A DNA stretch of 64,000 bases, taken from Sphingobacterium yanglingense (GTDB lineage: Bacteria; Bacteroidota; Bacteroidia; Sphingobacteriales; Sphingobacteriaceae). The DNA lies in the NCBI RefSeq assembly GCF_004363245.1, contig NZ_SNYV01000019.1, positions 186,001-250,000 of the forward strand, read 5' to 3'. Numbering within the stretch: the first letter of the stretch is position 1; every line of letters starts with the position of its first letter. The notes beneath the pieces were generated by a model. That model did no database searches, was not told where the DNA came from, and saw nothing but the letters and a program-made list of their open reading frames with translations. Positions 41,941 to 51,309 of this stretch are shown in pieces. The position numbers and the translations under genes are program-made.

Positions 41941-42099
41941 TTAATCAAAATCGAAGAAATCGGATAGGAATGATTTCTTTTTCTTCGGGTAATGCTGATT
42001 GTAATCTCTACTATCTCTCTACTTCCAGTAGTCGCGGTCGTCATGACGATGTGCTGACCGGTCGTAGTGATTGTCCCGGGGGCGTTCTTGAGAGAAAAT
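41941..42099 (-). pseudogene. Remnant of a small charged protein with an in-frame amber codon
   Basis: Read on the minus strand, the frame gives RPRDNHYDRSAHRHDDRDYWK, then TAG at 42019-42021, then RDSRDYNQHYPKKKKSFLSD and FFDFD before TAA. The two halves are alike in composition (His, Asp, Arg, Tyr), and the last residues look like a natural acidic/aromatic C-terminus. The frame has no start codon and is closed upstream by TGA at 42100-42102. A point change such as CAG to TAG would explain the break. The family is unknown. A sequencing error or chance reading cannot be excluded. Confidence 0.45.
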
Positions 42100-42157
42100 T
42101 CACCTTTTTTTAACGTAATGGCTATTCTTGAGTTGAGCCTCGGTAGGTGGACTTATA

Positions 42158-42757
42158 CTATCTGCGTCCAATATAGTCGAAAAGGAGACAGTATAAAAGG
42201 ATTTCTTTGTGATGCTGCTTTACGAACTGGCGCAAAAATTTCATCGCCAACACGAGTTGGTTACTGATGGTGGCAGGAGAAATGGAAAGGGACTCGCTGA
42301 CCTCCTTGTAACTTTTACCTTCAATTTTACAGAGTTTAAAGATCAGTCGCCGTTGTGGAGGTAGTTGCTCAATGGCAGATTCTAGAATCTTCCAATCTTC
42401 TTTGCCGATGTAGCTGTCTTCAACGGATAGGGCGGTACGCCCTTCACCGAATAGTGAGATATTGTCGTGTACGACCTGAGTCCGTAAATTTTTGCGGAGT
42501 TGGTCAATAGCCATACTGTTGGCCGCTTGCATAAAATAAGCGTAGAGGTTGTTATCAGGGTCTATATGCTCCCGCCCAGTCCAGATCTTGATAAAGATAT
42601 TATGTAGGATCTCATCGGCATCATCGGGATTCTTGATGAGATAAAGAATACGACGATACAGGGATTTAGAAAAAGCACAGTATATAGACTCGAACGCTTT
42701 TTTATCACCGCTGATAAAAGCAATGCATGTGGCGTTGTCTATAGTGTGTTTGTACAT
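42158..42757 (-). CDS. ECF-type RNA polymerase sigma factor (import locus 2)
   Basis: This 199-aa protein has region 2 at about residues 25-90 (YRRILYLIKNPDDADEILHNIFIKIW, with the usual DDADEIL core). Region 4 is at about 125-180 (LPPQRRLIFKLCKIEGKSYKEVSESLSISPATISNQ). It faces away from its partner fecR gene at 42898, so the pair shares a 140-base divergent control region, whereas in the other two loci sigma and fecR lie on the same strand. It presumably drives the fecR-susC-susD transcript. Confidence 0.9.
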   Translation of the reverse strand: MYKHTIDNATCIAFISGDKKAFESIYCAFSKSLYRRILYLIKNPDDADEILHNIFIKIWTGREHIDPDNNLYAYFMQAANSMAIDQLRKNLRTQVVHDNISLFGEGRTALSVEDSYIGKEDWKILESAIEQLPPQRRLIFKLCKIEGKSYKEVSESLSISPATISNQLVLAMKFLRQFVKQHHKEILLYCLLFDYIGRR

Positions 42758-42810
42758 CGTAATGGTTAGCAGAATAATACTCTTGTGAATTTAGTCGAAT
42801 TTATCCTTTT

Positions 42811-42828
42811 AAAAAAATATATTTTTTT
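42811..42828. promoter_or_regulatory. Perfect A7-TATA-T7 palindrome between divergent sigma and fecR genes
   Basis: An 18-base perfect palindrome of seven A, TATA and seven T lies in the divergent promoter region of locus 2. It could be a protein-binding site, a melting element, or chance in AT-rich DNA. No clear TAnnTTTG box was found beside it. Confidence 0.3.
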
Positions 42829-42897
42829 CTGATCGGGATAGTGAGTTTATAGATCTCGTGCGTATACATTATAAAGACTGGCCAAAAAGAAGCTTAT

Positions 42898-44085
42898 ATG
42901 ATAAACCAAAAAATAAAAGATTTATTGGAAAAACACCTTTCAGATGGATTGAATACGGTAGAAAGGGAAGAGCTGATGGTTATGTTGGATTACCTGTCGG
43001 ACGATGAGGTAGCGATGCTCTTGAATGGTATCGAAACTCCGGACTTGTATACAGCAGAAATTCCGGAAGAGGAAATATCGTATCGCTTGGACAGAATCAG
43101 AGATGAGTTATTCGAACGGGATAAAGTAAAGGAACTGAAGGAGTACCGTGCACAACCTGTGTGGAAACGTGTGTCTAAGATCGCAGTAGCAGCTTGTCTC
43201 TGTGTTGCTATGGGATGGGGGCTATACCAGTGGAGATGGCTGCCGAAGGAGGAGGATCTTATGGTAATCGAAACTAGGGATATTGACCCGGCAGAACCTG
43301 TGGCATTGATCACTCTGGGTACGGGTGAAACTATCCGGGTGGATTCGACAGAGGTGGGTCTGATATACAGTAAAAATGGATTGAATGTCTATAAGGATGA
43401 AGATGGACAGATTATCTACAAGGATAGTACGGGTACAGAAGATATACCAAGCTACCTGACAATACATACACCGAAGGGAGGCTTTACGAAGATAAAATTA
43501 GATGATGGTACACTGGTCAAGCTAAATGCGGCTTCTTCTATACGATATCCGACTAGTTTTAAATCGGATAAACGGGATGTATTTGTCGAAGGAGAGGCTT
43601 TTTTTGAGGTGCAACCGGACAAGGATAGACCATTTAGGGTGCATTCCCAAAAACAGATTATCGAGGTATTGGGAACTTCGTTCAACTTGATATCCCGAGA
43701 GAAATATGCGAAGACCACATTGATAGAAGGAAGGGTAAAGATTGTGGCAGAAGGTAAAGATTATTTCCTGAAGCCTGGACAACAGGCATTGGTGGCAGAT
43801 GAGGTGGAGATTACAGATGTCCATACGGCCAGTTCTGTGGCCTGGAAGAACGAAAAGTTTGTATTTGATAATAGTTCTTTTAAAGAGATACTACGCGAGG
43901 TAGAGAACTGGTATGACGTACAGATGGTGTTTTTTGATCAGGGTCTGGACGATTTGCAGTTGTCGGGGACGGTATCCAGAAATGTGAAATTGTCTGAACT
44001 ATTAAAAGTTATAGAGATAAACAGCAATTATAAATTTGAAATTAAAGAAAGGAGGGTTCTTGTAAGACGCGCAGCAGCGAGGTAG
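42898..44085 (+). CDS. FecR-family anti-sigma factor (import locus 2)
   Basis: This 395-aa protein has a cytoplasmic N-terminus (about 1-85), a transmembrane segment at about 93-110 (KIAVAACLCVAMGWGLYQW), a FecR domain at about 185-290 (TPKGGFTKIKLDDGTLVKLN, GEAFFEVQPDKDRPFRVHS) and a C-terminal DUF4974-like part (about 315-390, FVFDNSSFKEILREVENWYD). Between the membrane and the FecR core it carries an extra stretch often seen in Bacteroidota FecR proteins (GLNVYKDEDGQIIYKDS). It controls the sigma factor encoded divergently. Confidence 0.92.
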   Translation: MINQKIKDLLEKHLSDGLNTVEREELMVMLDYLSDDEVAMLLNGIETPDLYTAEIPEEEISYRLDRIRDELFERDKVKELKEYRAQPVWKRVSKIAVAACLCVAMGWGLYQWRWLPKEEDLMVIETRDIDPAEPVALITLGTGETIRVDSTEVGLIYSKNGLNVYKDEDGQIIYKDSTGTEDIPSYLTIHTPKGGFTKIKLDDGTLVKLNAASSIRYPTSFKSDKRDVFVEGEAFFEVQPDKDRPFRVHSQKQIIEVLGTSFNLISREKYAKTTLIEGRVKIVAEGKDYFLKPGQQALVADEVEITDVHTASSVAWKNEKFVFDNSSFKEILREVENWYDVQMVFFDQGLDDLQLSGTVSRNVKLSELLKVIEINSNYKFEIKERRVLVRRAAAR

Positions 44086-44098
44086 TAAAAAAACAGAA

Positions 44099-44122
44099 CT
44101 GGAGGTGTTCCAGCACCCCCAG
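44099..44122 (+). promoter_or_regulatory. Hairpin between fecR and susC, locus 2
   Basis: CTGGAGGTG at 44099-44107 pairs with CACCCCCAG at 44114-44122 (one A/C mismatch) around a 6-nt loop. It lies 13 bases after the FecR stop and has no T-run. It may be an attenuating or mRNA-protecting element; a weaker hairpin stands at the same place in locus 1. Confidence 0.35.
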
Positions 44123-44226
44123 TAGACGGTTTAAAAACGTTGAATGACTAATTACAAATTTTTTTAACCAGTACAAATATAAGGAATGTATGTATAACTC
44201 CTTATAGATGTGCTTAAATCACAATT

Positions 44227-47200
44227 ATGAAAAGACGAAAAGTGATGGTGTCCGCCTATGAATCTGAGGATAGGCAAAGGATCATGTTCGCTCTAAGTTA
44301 TCCTACACTTTTAGCAATGAAATTAACTACAATACTTGTGTTCTTGTTTTGTATCCAGGCCTCTGCTAGCAGTTTTGGACAACAGGTGACACTTCATCTC
44401 AAAAAACAACGGCTACAAACGGCTCTGAATGAAATTCAGAAGCAGACGGGCTATAGCTTTTTGATGAACTCGAGCCATTTTAACAACGCCAAACCGGTAA
44501 CGATCGAGGCAAATAAAATGGAAATAAGAAAGGTGCTCGACGAGATATTTGCCGATCAGCCGTTCAACTATATTATTTCGGACCGTATAATTACAGTAAA
44601 TCCGGCCTCATTGAGAGATGAGGAGGTAATCCAACAGGAGATAAAGGGAAAGGTGGTCGATGTGAATGGGAAAGGAATTGCTGGTGTTACTGTGGCTGCG
44701 GCTGATGGAAGTAAAGCGACGAATACAGATGCCGAAGGAAGATTTACAATTGCTGTAAATAAGGGCGTTACGTTGCGGTTTTCGTTGATAGGGCATAAAA
44801 TGGTCACCAAAACTGCTACGGAAGGGGTGGTCGTGACTATGTTGCTGGACGATAAGGACATTGATGAAGTTGTTGTAACAGGCTTTCAACGGATCAATAA
44901 AGAGAAGTTCACTGGCTCAGTGAGTGCTGTGGACAAGAAAAATATAGACCGGTCAGGAGCAATTGATGTGTCCAGGATGTTACAGGGGGCTGCTGCAGGG
45001 GTGTCCGTGCAGAATACTTCGGGTACGTTTGGAGCTACACCCAAAATCCGGATCAGGGGTAACTCCTCTATCTCGGCCAATCAGGAACCGCTATATGTTA
45101 TAAATGGTGTGGTGATTACTTCGCCGTCTAATGTAGCGGTGAATCAATTATATAGTGGTGACCCGGCTTCGGTATTAGGATCAGCAATAGCCGGATTGAA
45201 TGCACAGGATATAGAAGATATACAGATACTAAAAGATGGTGCAGCGACGGCATTGTATGGTACACGTGCGGCTAATGGGGTGATTTCGATTACTACTAAG
45301 AAGGGCTCGTATAACAGTAAAAATGTGAATCTAAGTACAGCGCTTTCCGTAGGACTGAAACCTAATGTTGGAGAATTTAACTTAATGAATTCGGGACAGG
45401 AAATGCAGCTCTATAAGGAGATGTATGATCGTGGGTATTTATCAAATGCCAATTGGCCAACTTTTACGGGTGCTTTTACAGAAACCTATAGACAACTGGC
45501 ATTAAGGAATATTGATCTGGATGGAGCTTATGCAGAGCTTAATAGATCGGCCAGAGCAAATACAGACTGGTTTGATGTGCTGTTCCGTAATAATCTAGTG
45601 CAGGAGCATAATCTATCTTTTTCGGGAGGAAGTGATAAGCATACCTACTATGTATCAGGGAGTATGGCTGACGATAATGGGCAGGCTGTCGGATTTGGGA
45701 CGAAAAGATATACAGCAGATATGCGTACTACGCTAAATGTGACCTCTAAGCTGGATTTGGATATTAATCTGAATTGGAGTTCGCGGAGTCAGTCTACTCC
45801 AGGTACAAATGAGTCTAAAGCATTAGCAACCAGCAATTTTTTTGAAGTAACACGGGAGTTTGAGATAAACCCGTTTCTCTATGCTATGAATACGAGCCGG
45901 GCGAAATATCCTTATAATCCGGATGGATCGTACCGATATTATCTAGAGAACCTGGCACCTTTTAATATTGTGGAAGAGCTTAACGAGAATTTTAATGATA
46001 TTAAAGCGCAGGAAATACGGGCTATCGTAAAGCCAACCTATAAAATTACGAAAAACATTACCTATAGCGGAACATTTGCTGTCCGCAAGAATGTAAATCA
46101 GATAAGTCATATCGTAACCGAACGCTCGAATATGGCAAATGCCTACAGGGTAGATTATAATGATGTATTACGGGATCAGAACGCGCTGTTGTATAGAGAT
46201 CCGAATGACCCATTTGGCTATAAGGAGACCATCCTCTCGGAGGGAGGATTTCGGTATTTATGGAATAATACCCAGTCCTTTTGGAGTGTACGTAATCAGC
46301 TAGCCTATAATCAAGAAATCGGTGATCATAAAATTGACTTTTTGGTAGGGTCGGAGATTGAAAAGACCTATGTGGATAGGGTGTACTCAAAAGCTTACGG
46401 CTATATGTACTATGGTGGAAGAATAGCATCTCCCTCAAAGATGGCCATGATCTATGCGATTAACAAGGACGATCCAACGTATGTAGAGCATTTTCAGGAT
46501 AGGAGAAACGTCGGTTTCTATGCAAACCTACAATACACATTCAAAAACCGCTATAATTTTGATGTCTCGGGCCGTCAGGATGGTAGTAATATGTTTGGAC
46601 GTATGCAAAGAAGTAAATTCTTGCCTAACTACGGCTTGGGATTTGCCTGGAATATAGACAGAGAGCCGTTTTTTGAGAAGATCAATACGAACAGAACGAT
46701 TGACTACTTGAAGTTTCGGGTAAGTCATGCGTTGCGCGGAAATAGTTTTGAAACATCACCAATGCTGGATGCATCAATTTTTAACTTGCCAAGATTGGAC
46801 CCGTCAAATAATGCAAAAGGAATCAGCATACTCGCACCGGAATTGCATAACCTGGCTTGGGAGAAGGACTATACGACCAACTTTGGACTGGATATTTCTC
46901 TGTTAAATCGCTTGACGCTAGCAGCAGAATACTATACAAGAAAGAATAAGGATCTGGTAGTGCCGTTTAACATTGCGCAGGAAGATGGTTTTACATCCAA
47001 ACGGATCAACTTTGGATCGATGACCAACAAAGGGATCGATCTAACGCTGGGCTATAATAATGTCCTAAATAAACAGGAATTCAAGTGGGATGTCAACCTA
47101 ATCTACGGCTATGTAAAGAATAAGCTTATTGATGGCGAATTGCAATCAGCGATGCTGGGAGAGATCACAAACCCATTGGGCTACCCATTGACAGGATATC

Positions 47201-47862
47201 CTAAGGAAGGGCTATACGGGTATAATTTTGCAGGGTTGAATAAGGAAGGTAGACCAATGTTTAACGGTGAAAATGGCCCAGAAAATGGAATCATGAAGTC
47301 ATCAAGGGATAGATCGTTGATTTCTTATTTAGGGACACGGCAGCCGACAGGTACAGGGTCGATCGCTAACTCTTTCCAATATAAAGGAATCGAACTCCGC
47401 GTATTCCTGACTTATTCCTATGGACATAAGGTGTTTACTACGCCAATTGCGCAACAGACGTATAATGACTCTGGATCGAAATCAGGTGACCTGAATTATA
47501 GATGGCAGACAATAGGTGATGAGAATTATACGAATATACCTGGATTGCTAAGTACCATACAGCGGAAATACCTGGAATCAGTAGGGTTTGGGGATGAACA
47601 GGCGTACAATAGATCTGATTTTCGGGCGGTAGATGCAAGTAATCTGCGGATCAGTGAAATCCTATTGGCTTATGATCTTGGAGGGGTGTTAAAAAGGCAG
47701 TACCCATTTGTAAAGAATGCCCGGGTGATGCTTTCGGCAAATAATATTTATTACTGGACAAGTGGTAAGTTAAGAGGAGTAGATCCGGATTTATACCTGA
47801 GCGGTGGTACGGCATTGCCTAATCCGAGATCGTATACAATGCGTTTAATTTTTGGATTTTAG
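44227..47862 (+). CDS. SusC/RagA-type TonB-dependent transporter with STN domain (locus 2)
   Basis: This 1211-aa outer-membrane protein has an unusually long N-terminus before a signal-like hydrophobic stretch (about 32-50, LTTILVFLFCIQASASSFG). An STN domain follows at about 57-130 (LQTALNEIQKQTGYSFLM), a carboxypeptidase-regulatory-like domain at about 138-212, the VVVTGFQRINKEKFTGSV signature, a plug (LKDGAATALYGTRAANGVI at about 336) and a barrel to the C-terminus. The STN domain links it to the FecR/sigma pair upstream. A shorter form starting at Met32 is possible. It is followed 11 bases later by susD. Confidence 0.94.
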   Translation: MKRRKVMVSAYESEDRQRIMFALSYPTLLAMKLTTILVFLFCIQASASSFGQQVTLHLKKQRLQTALNEIQKQTGYSFLMNSSHFNNAKPVTIEANKMEIRKVLDEIFADQPFNYIISDRIITVNPASLRDEEVIQQEIKGKVVDVNGKGIAGVTVAAADGSKATNTDAEGRFTIAVNKGVTLRFSLIGHKMVTKTATEGVVVTMLLDDKDIDEVVVTGFQRINKEKFTGSVSAVDKKNIDRSGAIDVSRMLQGAAAGVSVQNTSGTFGATPKIRIRGNSSISANQEPLYVINGVVITSPSNVAVNQLYSGDPASVLGSAIAGLNAQDIEDIQILKDGAATALYGTRAANGVISITTKKGSYNSKNVNLSTALSVGLKPNVGEFNLMNSGQEMQLYKEMYDRGYLSNANWPTFTGAFTETYRQLALRNIDLDGAYAELNRSARANTDWFDVLFRNNLVQEHNLSFSGGSDKHTYYVSGSMADDNGQAVGFGTKRYTADMRTTLNVTSKLDLDINLNWSSRSQSTPGTNESKALATSNFFEVTREFEINPFLYAMNTSRAKYPYNPDGSYRYYLENLAPFNIVEELNENFNDIKAQEIRAIVKPTYKITKNITYSGTFAVRKNVNQISHIVTERSNMANAYRVDYNDVLRDQNALLYRDPNDPFGYKETILSEGGFRYLWNNTQSFWSVRNQLAYNQEIGDHKIDFLVGSEIEKTYVDRVYSKAYGYMYYGGRIASPSKMAMIYAINKDDPTYVEHFQDRRNVGFYANLQYTFKNRYNFDVSGRQDGSNMFGRMQRSKFLPNYGLGFAWNIDREPFFEKINTNRTIDYLKFRVSHALRGNSFETSPMLDASIFNLPRLDPSNNAKGISILAPELHNLAWEKDYTTNFGLDISLLNRLTLAAEYYTRKNKDLVVPFNIAQEDGFTSKRINFGSMTNKGIDLTLGYNNVLNKQEFKWDVNLIYGYVKNKLIDGELQSAMLGEITNPLGYPLTGYPKEGLYGYNFAGLNKEGRPMFNGENGPENGIMKSSRDRSLISYLGTRQPTGTGSIANSFQYKGIELRVFLTYSYGHKVFTTPIAQQTYNDSGSKSGDLNYRWQTIGDENYTNIPGLLSTIQRKYLESVGFGDEQAYNRSDFRAVDASNLRISEILLAYDLGGVLKRQYPFVKNARVMLSANNIYYWTSGKLRGVDPDLYLSGGTALPNPRSYTMRLIFGF

Positions 47863-47873
47863 GAGGAAAGTAC

Positions 47874-49331
47874 ATGAAAAATTTTAATATAATTATACTA
47901 TTTGTAATAGCGCTAGGCATGTTGAGTTCCTGTGAGAAATTTCTCGATGCGCCTTATGATAATCGGGTCGAACTCAATGACGTCGCTGATATTGAGCTTT
48001 TGGTGACGAATGCTTATCCCATGCGGGCAGATCTATTTGCCGAAATCATGACGGATAACTTGCATCATTATGCTACCACAATGCAGGCCAATAATGGACC
48101 GACCTATCTGCCATTATTCCGCTGGGAAGATGAGTTTTCGGATGCAGTAACAACAGCGACACCAACACATGCCTATTCGCATTATTATAAAAAGATATAC
48201 GAAGCTAATCTAATTATCGAGTCGCTAGCAAGCGCTGACGGTGATGAACTACATAAGAATGCACTGCTAGGAGAAGCATTGATATTAAGAGCATACGGCT
48301 ATTTTTCATTGGTAAACCTATTCAGTATGCACTATAATGAAGCGAATAATGCGACAAACCTCGGGGTGCCGTTGATAATAGAGGTTCCAAAAGAAAATAG
48401 AGGACTGTACAACAGGGCGTCTGTAAAGGAGGTGTATGAGCAGATTGATAAAGATGTAGAGGAAGGGCTGGCTTTGATGAAGAAAGGGGTGTCATTCGTG
48501 TCACGTAGTCCATATCGCTTTAATATAACCAGTGTGCATGCTTTTATGTCGAGAATAAACCTATATAAAGGTAAGTGGGAAGAAGCAGCAAAGTATGCGG
48601 ATCTCGTGGTGGAAGAAAAAGGGGTAACAGTACGTAAGATGGCTGAGGATGTAGCACGGAAGATAAATACGACTGAACAATACTGGGCGCAGGAGATTAT
48701 GAATCCAACTATACACCCCAATTTGTTGTTGGTCAATCAGGTGACATCGACTTTTTTGTGCCGTCCTTTTGGTTATCGTTTGGGAGGATTTTACATCGCG
48801 CATGACCTTTTTTACACAACACCGGCTACGGATTATCGTAAAGATCATTTTAGTGCCGGAGGGACGGTAATTGATAGTGTGGCTCTTCCGGTAAAGTATG
48901 GTAACCAACCGAATAATCCGAATGCACTACAGGTGAGGTATGATTGTTTTACGATGGAGGAGGTATTGCTGAATCGTGCTGAGGCAAATCTGCGTAAAGC
49001 AAATCCAGATATAGCAAAAGCGATGTCGGATGTAGAAGCTATCCGTAAGGAACGGTTTTCTGCGACTAACTACAGGACATTACCAACGCCGACAAATGTA
49101 GAAAATGCATTAACTACACTGATAAAGGAGAGAAGATTAGAACTATTGGGACAGGGATATCGTTGGTATGATATCAAGCGGTTAGGAATTGAGGTGGAAC
49201 ATCGGATGAACCGCACAGATGGAAAGACCGCTGTGATATTAAAACCAAATGATAAAAGGACAGCAATACAGATTCCTTTACAAGCACGTGTAGGCAACCC
49301 GTTGTTGGACGATCAGTTAAACCCTAGATAA
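47874..49331 (+). CDS. SusD/RagB-family lipoprotein (locus 2)
   Basis: This 485-aa protein has a lipoprotein signal (IALGMLSSCEKFLDAP, Cys at about residue 20), TPR-like helices (LLGEALILRAYGYFSLVNLF at about 123) and a C-terminal RagB segment (MEEVLLNRAEANLR, then ERRLELLGQGYRWYDIKRL at about 425). It is the surface substrate-binding partner of the SusC upstream. Only 1 base separates its stop from the next gene, so metallohydrolase and importer are co-expressed. Confidence 0.93.
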   Translation: MKNFNIIILFVIALGMLSSCEKFLDAPYDNRVELNDVADIELLVTNAYPMRADLFAEIMTDNLHHYATTMQANNGPTYLPLFRWEDEFSDAVTTATPTHAYSHYYKKIYEANLIIESLASADGDELHKNALLGEALILRAYGYFSLVNLFSMHYNEANNATNLGVPLIIEVPKENRGLYNRASVKEVYEQIDKDVEEGLALMKKGVSFVSRSPYRFNITSVHAFMSRINLYKGKWEEAAKYADLVVEEKGVTVRKMAEDVARKINTTEQYWAQEIMNPTIHPNLLLVNQVTSTFLCRPFGYRLGGFYIAHDLFYTTPATDYRKDHFSAGGTVIDSVALPVKYGNQPNNPNALQVRYDCFTMEEVLLNRAEANLRKANPDIAKAMSDVEAIRKERFSATNYRTLPTPTNVENALTTLIKERRLELLGQGYRWYDIKRLGIEVEHRMNRTDGKTAVILKPNDKRTAIQIPLQARVGNPLLDDQLNPR

Positions 49332-49332
49332 T

Positions 49333-50208
49333 ATGAATATGAGAGTAAATATTTTTTTAATAGCATTGGTTCTTGCCTTTGTAGGCTGTAAAAAGGACAA
49401 TTATCCATTGGGTGAGATCGATGAAACGGTTGATTACTTTTCAAAAAAACAGGTCAAACCAAAATCTCAATGGAATGAACTCGATTATTTATGTGATTCG
49501 ATTCAAAAGGCGTATGGAGTAGAGATAATCTATGAATATACACCTCGTATTATAGAGGGTACTACTTTCTTTATGCCGCCTCAATATGATAAGGCGTTGC
49601 CCTATACCCGGGTGATGTTGGATAAAATGTGGCTGAAACCTATTAAAGAACTGTATCCAAAGTTCTTTAAGGAGCAGACTCCAATCGAATTCATATTGGC
49701 AGGTGGATTTGTACATTTTAATGATCCTACAACGACGGCTGGTGCAGCAGGAGCCGGTATGAATGGACAGTATTATCGGCTAGGTATGGGAGGGGTGAAT
49801 AACTTTTCGCTGAATAAAAATTGGCTATGGGATCATATCGTCACGCTTTATCATGAGCATGCTCATCAGATAGATCATAAATACGGACGAAGTGAGCGAT
49901 TCGATCGCGTTTCTCAGGGAAGATATTACGGGATACCAGGATATGCTTATGTAACTACCCAAGAGGCTAGAGCTGATGGCTTTTGGACGGGGTATGGAGG
50001 ATATGCGCCCGAAGAGGATTTTGCTACGACAGTGGAGTATATGTTAAGACTGCCCAAGGCAGCACATAAAGCGGAGATCGAAAAAAGTAAAAGTGCAGCT
50101 CTCGAAACCAAATATAAAATGCTGCACCAACGTTATCTGGATATGGGGGTAGATCTGCATGAACTGCAGGTGGTGCTCGATTCGGTGGCAAGAAAAGTGA
50201 ATTATTAA
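49333..50208 (+). CDS. SusCD-associated HExxH zinc metallohydrolase lipoprotein
   Basis: This 291-aa protein has a lipoprotein signal (FLIALVLAFVGCKKD). The zinc motif HEHAH is at residues 174-178 and is followed by EARADGFWTGYGGY near 215-228, which offers the third ligand of a gluzincin-like site. NCBI-type families describe such lipoproteins as substrate-import-associated metallohydrolases found beside SusC/SusD (family knowledge). It probably cuts a peptide or peptide-bearing substrate at the cell surface before import; the substrate is not known. It is tightly linked to susD. Confidence 0.85.
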   Translation: MNMRVNIFLIALVLAFVGCKKDNYPLGEIDETVDYFSKKQVKPKSQWNELDYLCDSIQKAYGVEIIYEYTPRIIEGTTFFMPPQYDKALPYTRVMLDKMWLKPIKELYPKFFKEQTPIEFILAGGFVHFNDPTTTAGAAGAGMNGQYYRLGMGGVNNFSLNKNWLWDHIVTLYHEHAHQIDHKYGRSERFDRVSQGRYYGIPGYAYVTTQEARADGFWTGYGGYAPEEDFATTVEYMLRLPKAAHKAEIEKSKSAALETKYKMLHQRYLDMGVDLHELQVVLDSVARKVNY

Positions 50209-50227
50209 TAGAGTTAGCATAAGTAAT

Positions 50228-51238
50228 ATGAAAGAGATTATAAAATTTTTAGTTCTAGGTCTTATAGCTACTGTATTCTATAGCTGTGAGAAAGACAATA
50301 TCACAAATACCTACTTTGAGGAGCATCCAGGGCGGATGGATAAAATTGCAGAAGAATTAAAGTCTACACTGGCTTCAGCGCCGGAAGGCTGGGTGATGAT
50401 GGTTAAAACAGGGTTGAATTCTCAGGTGTATACACCTGTTGTATTGAAGTTTGATACGCTGAAGAATAGAGTTTTTGTAAAAACAGTCTATGGAGAGACT
50501 GCTGATACAGAATCGTATTTTCGGATAGCCAATGGAACGGGGGCTCCGCAGTTAATTTTTACCACAGGGTCTATTATGTCGACACTGTACCGTGTTGGAG
50601 CGCAGGCCTCGGATATTACGGATCATATATATAATGTGGTAAGTGTATCGGCCGATACGGTGGCTATAAGAGGATATCGTAGCGGTGCAGTGTATAAACC
50701 AGAAGGCGGGGTAGTTTATAAAATGTTTAAACGGCCCAAAGATTGGAAGTGGGCTGATGATGAGATCTACTTTGATATGTCTTCTGCCAAGTTTAGGACT
50801 AACGTGGAAGGTGTACGAGCAAAAATGGAAATTGAATACGTGAAGAATTCAGGTGAAAAGAAAAGCTTCGAAACAGAATTTAATACTGTTCCTGATATGT
50901 ACATGGTCAATATGCAAAGTGTGTTTCCATTTAGTACGCGTCAGAATATAGGCACAGGAGGATTTAAAACTCCATATTATTTTTTCATGGAATTCCCTTA
51001 TGCCGGAGATATTTATGACGTCTCTCCAGTTGTAGCAAATAATACCATTAGTTTCTATCCACAGTATGGGTGTACGACCAATCTTACCTATATGAATTAC
51101 TTTATAAATGCTTATAATTTACATTACCTAGTCTGTAAAGATGTTGTCCGAACAGGAAATAATGTGAAAATGGATTTTGAGGCTTATGATAAACAGGGAA
51201 ATGTTATTGTGAAGGCAACGTACAATAATTTAAGATAA
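50228..51238 (+). CDS. DUF4302-like lipoprotein
   Basis: This 336-aa protein has a lipoprotein signal (FLVLGLIATVFYSCEKD). Its first part resembles the conserved opening of DUF4302 proteins (RMDKIAEELKSTLASAPEGWVMMV at about 36-60), followed by beta-rich sequence. These proteins occur almost only in SusCD loci together with HExxH lipoproteins and have no known activity. Surface location and a role in substrate binding are inferred from neighbours. It lies 19 bases after the metallohydrolase gene. Confidence 0.75.
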   Translation: MKEIIKFLVLGLIATVFYSCEKDNITNTYFEEHPGRMDKIAEELKSTLASAPEGWVMMVKTGLNSQVYTPVVLKFDTLKNRVFVKTVYGETADTESYFRIANGTGAPQLIFTTGSIMSTLYRVGAQASDITDHIYNVVSVSADTVAIRGYRSGAVYKPEGGVVYKMFKRPKDWKWADDEIYFDMSSAKFRTNVEGVRAKMEIEYVKNSGEKKSFETEFNTVPDMYMVNMQSVFPFSTRQNIGTGGFKTPYYFFMEFPYAGDIYDVSPVVANNTISFYPQYGCTTNLTYMNYFINAYNLHYLVCKDVVRTGNNVKMDFEAYDKQGNVIVKATYNNLR

Positions 51239-51309
51239 CTTTTAGTATAAAATGTGTTGTGTTAGAGGGCTTGGTGATTTATTATCAAGTCCGCTTTTTA
51301 GAAGGTATT

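Larger units (their letters stand above)
41751..42157. other. Gap with a gene remnant and its terminator
   Basis: This 407-base stretch between two minus-strand genes contains a strong terminator (41881-41916) and a broken frame upstream of it (41941-42099), listed separately. The remaining part, 41751-41880, is AT-rich and shows nothing else. Confidence 0.5.

Noticed and set aside
41844..42044. Minus-strand frame of 66 codons in the gap after the HdeD-like gene
   Set aside because: It runs through a strong terminator hairpin and is out of frame with the better protein-like remnant at 41941-42099.
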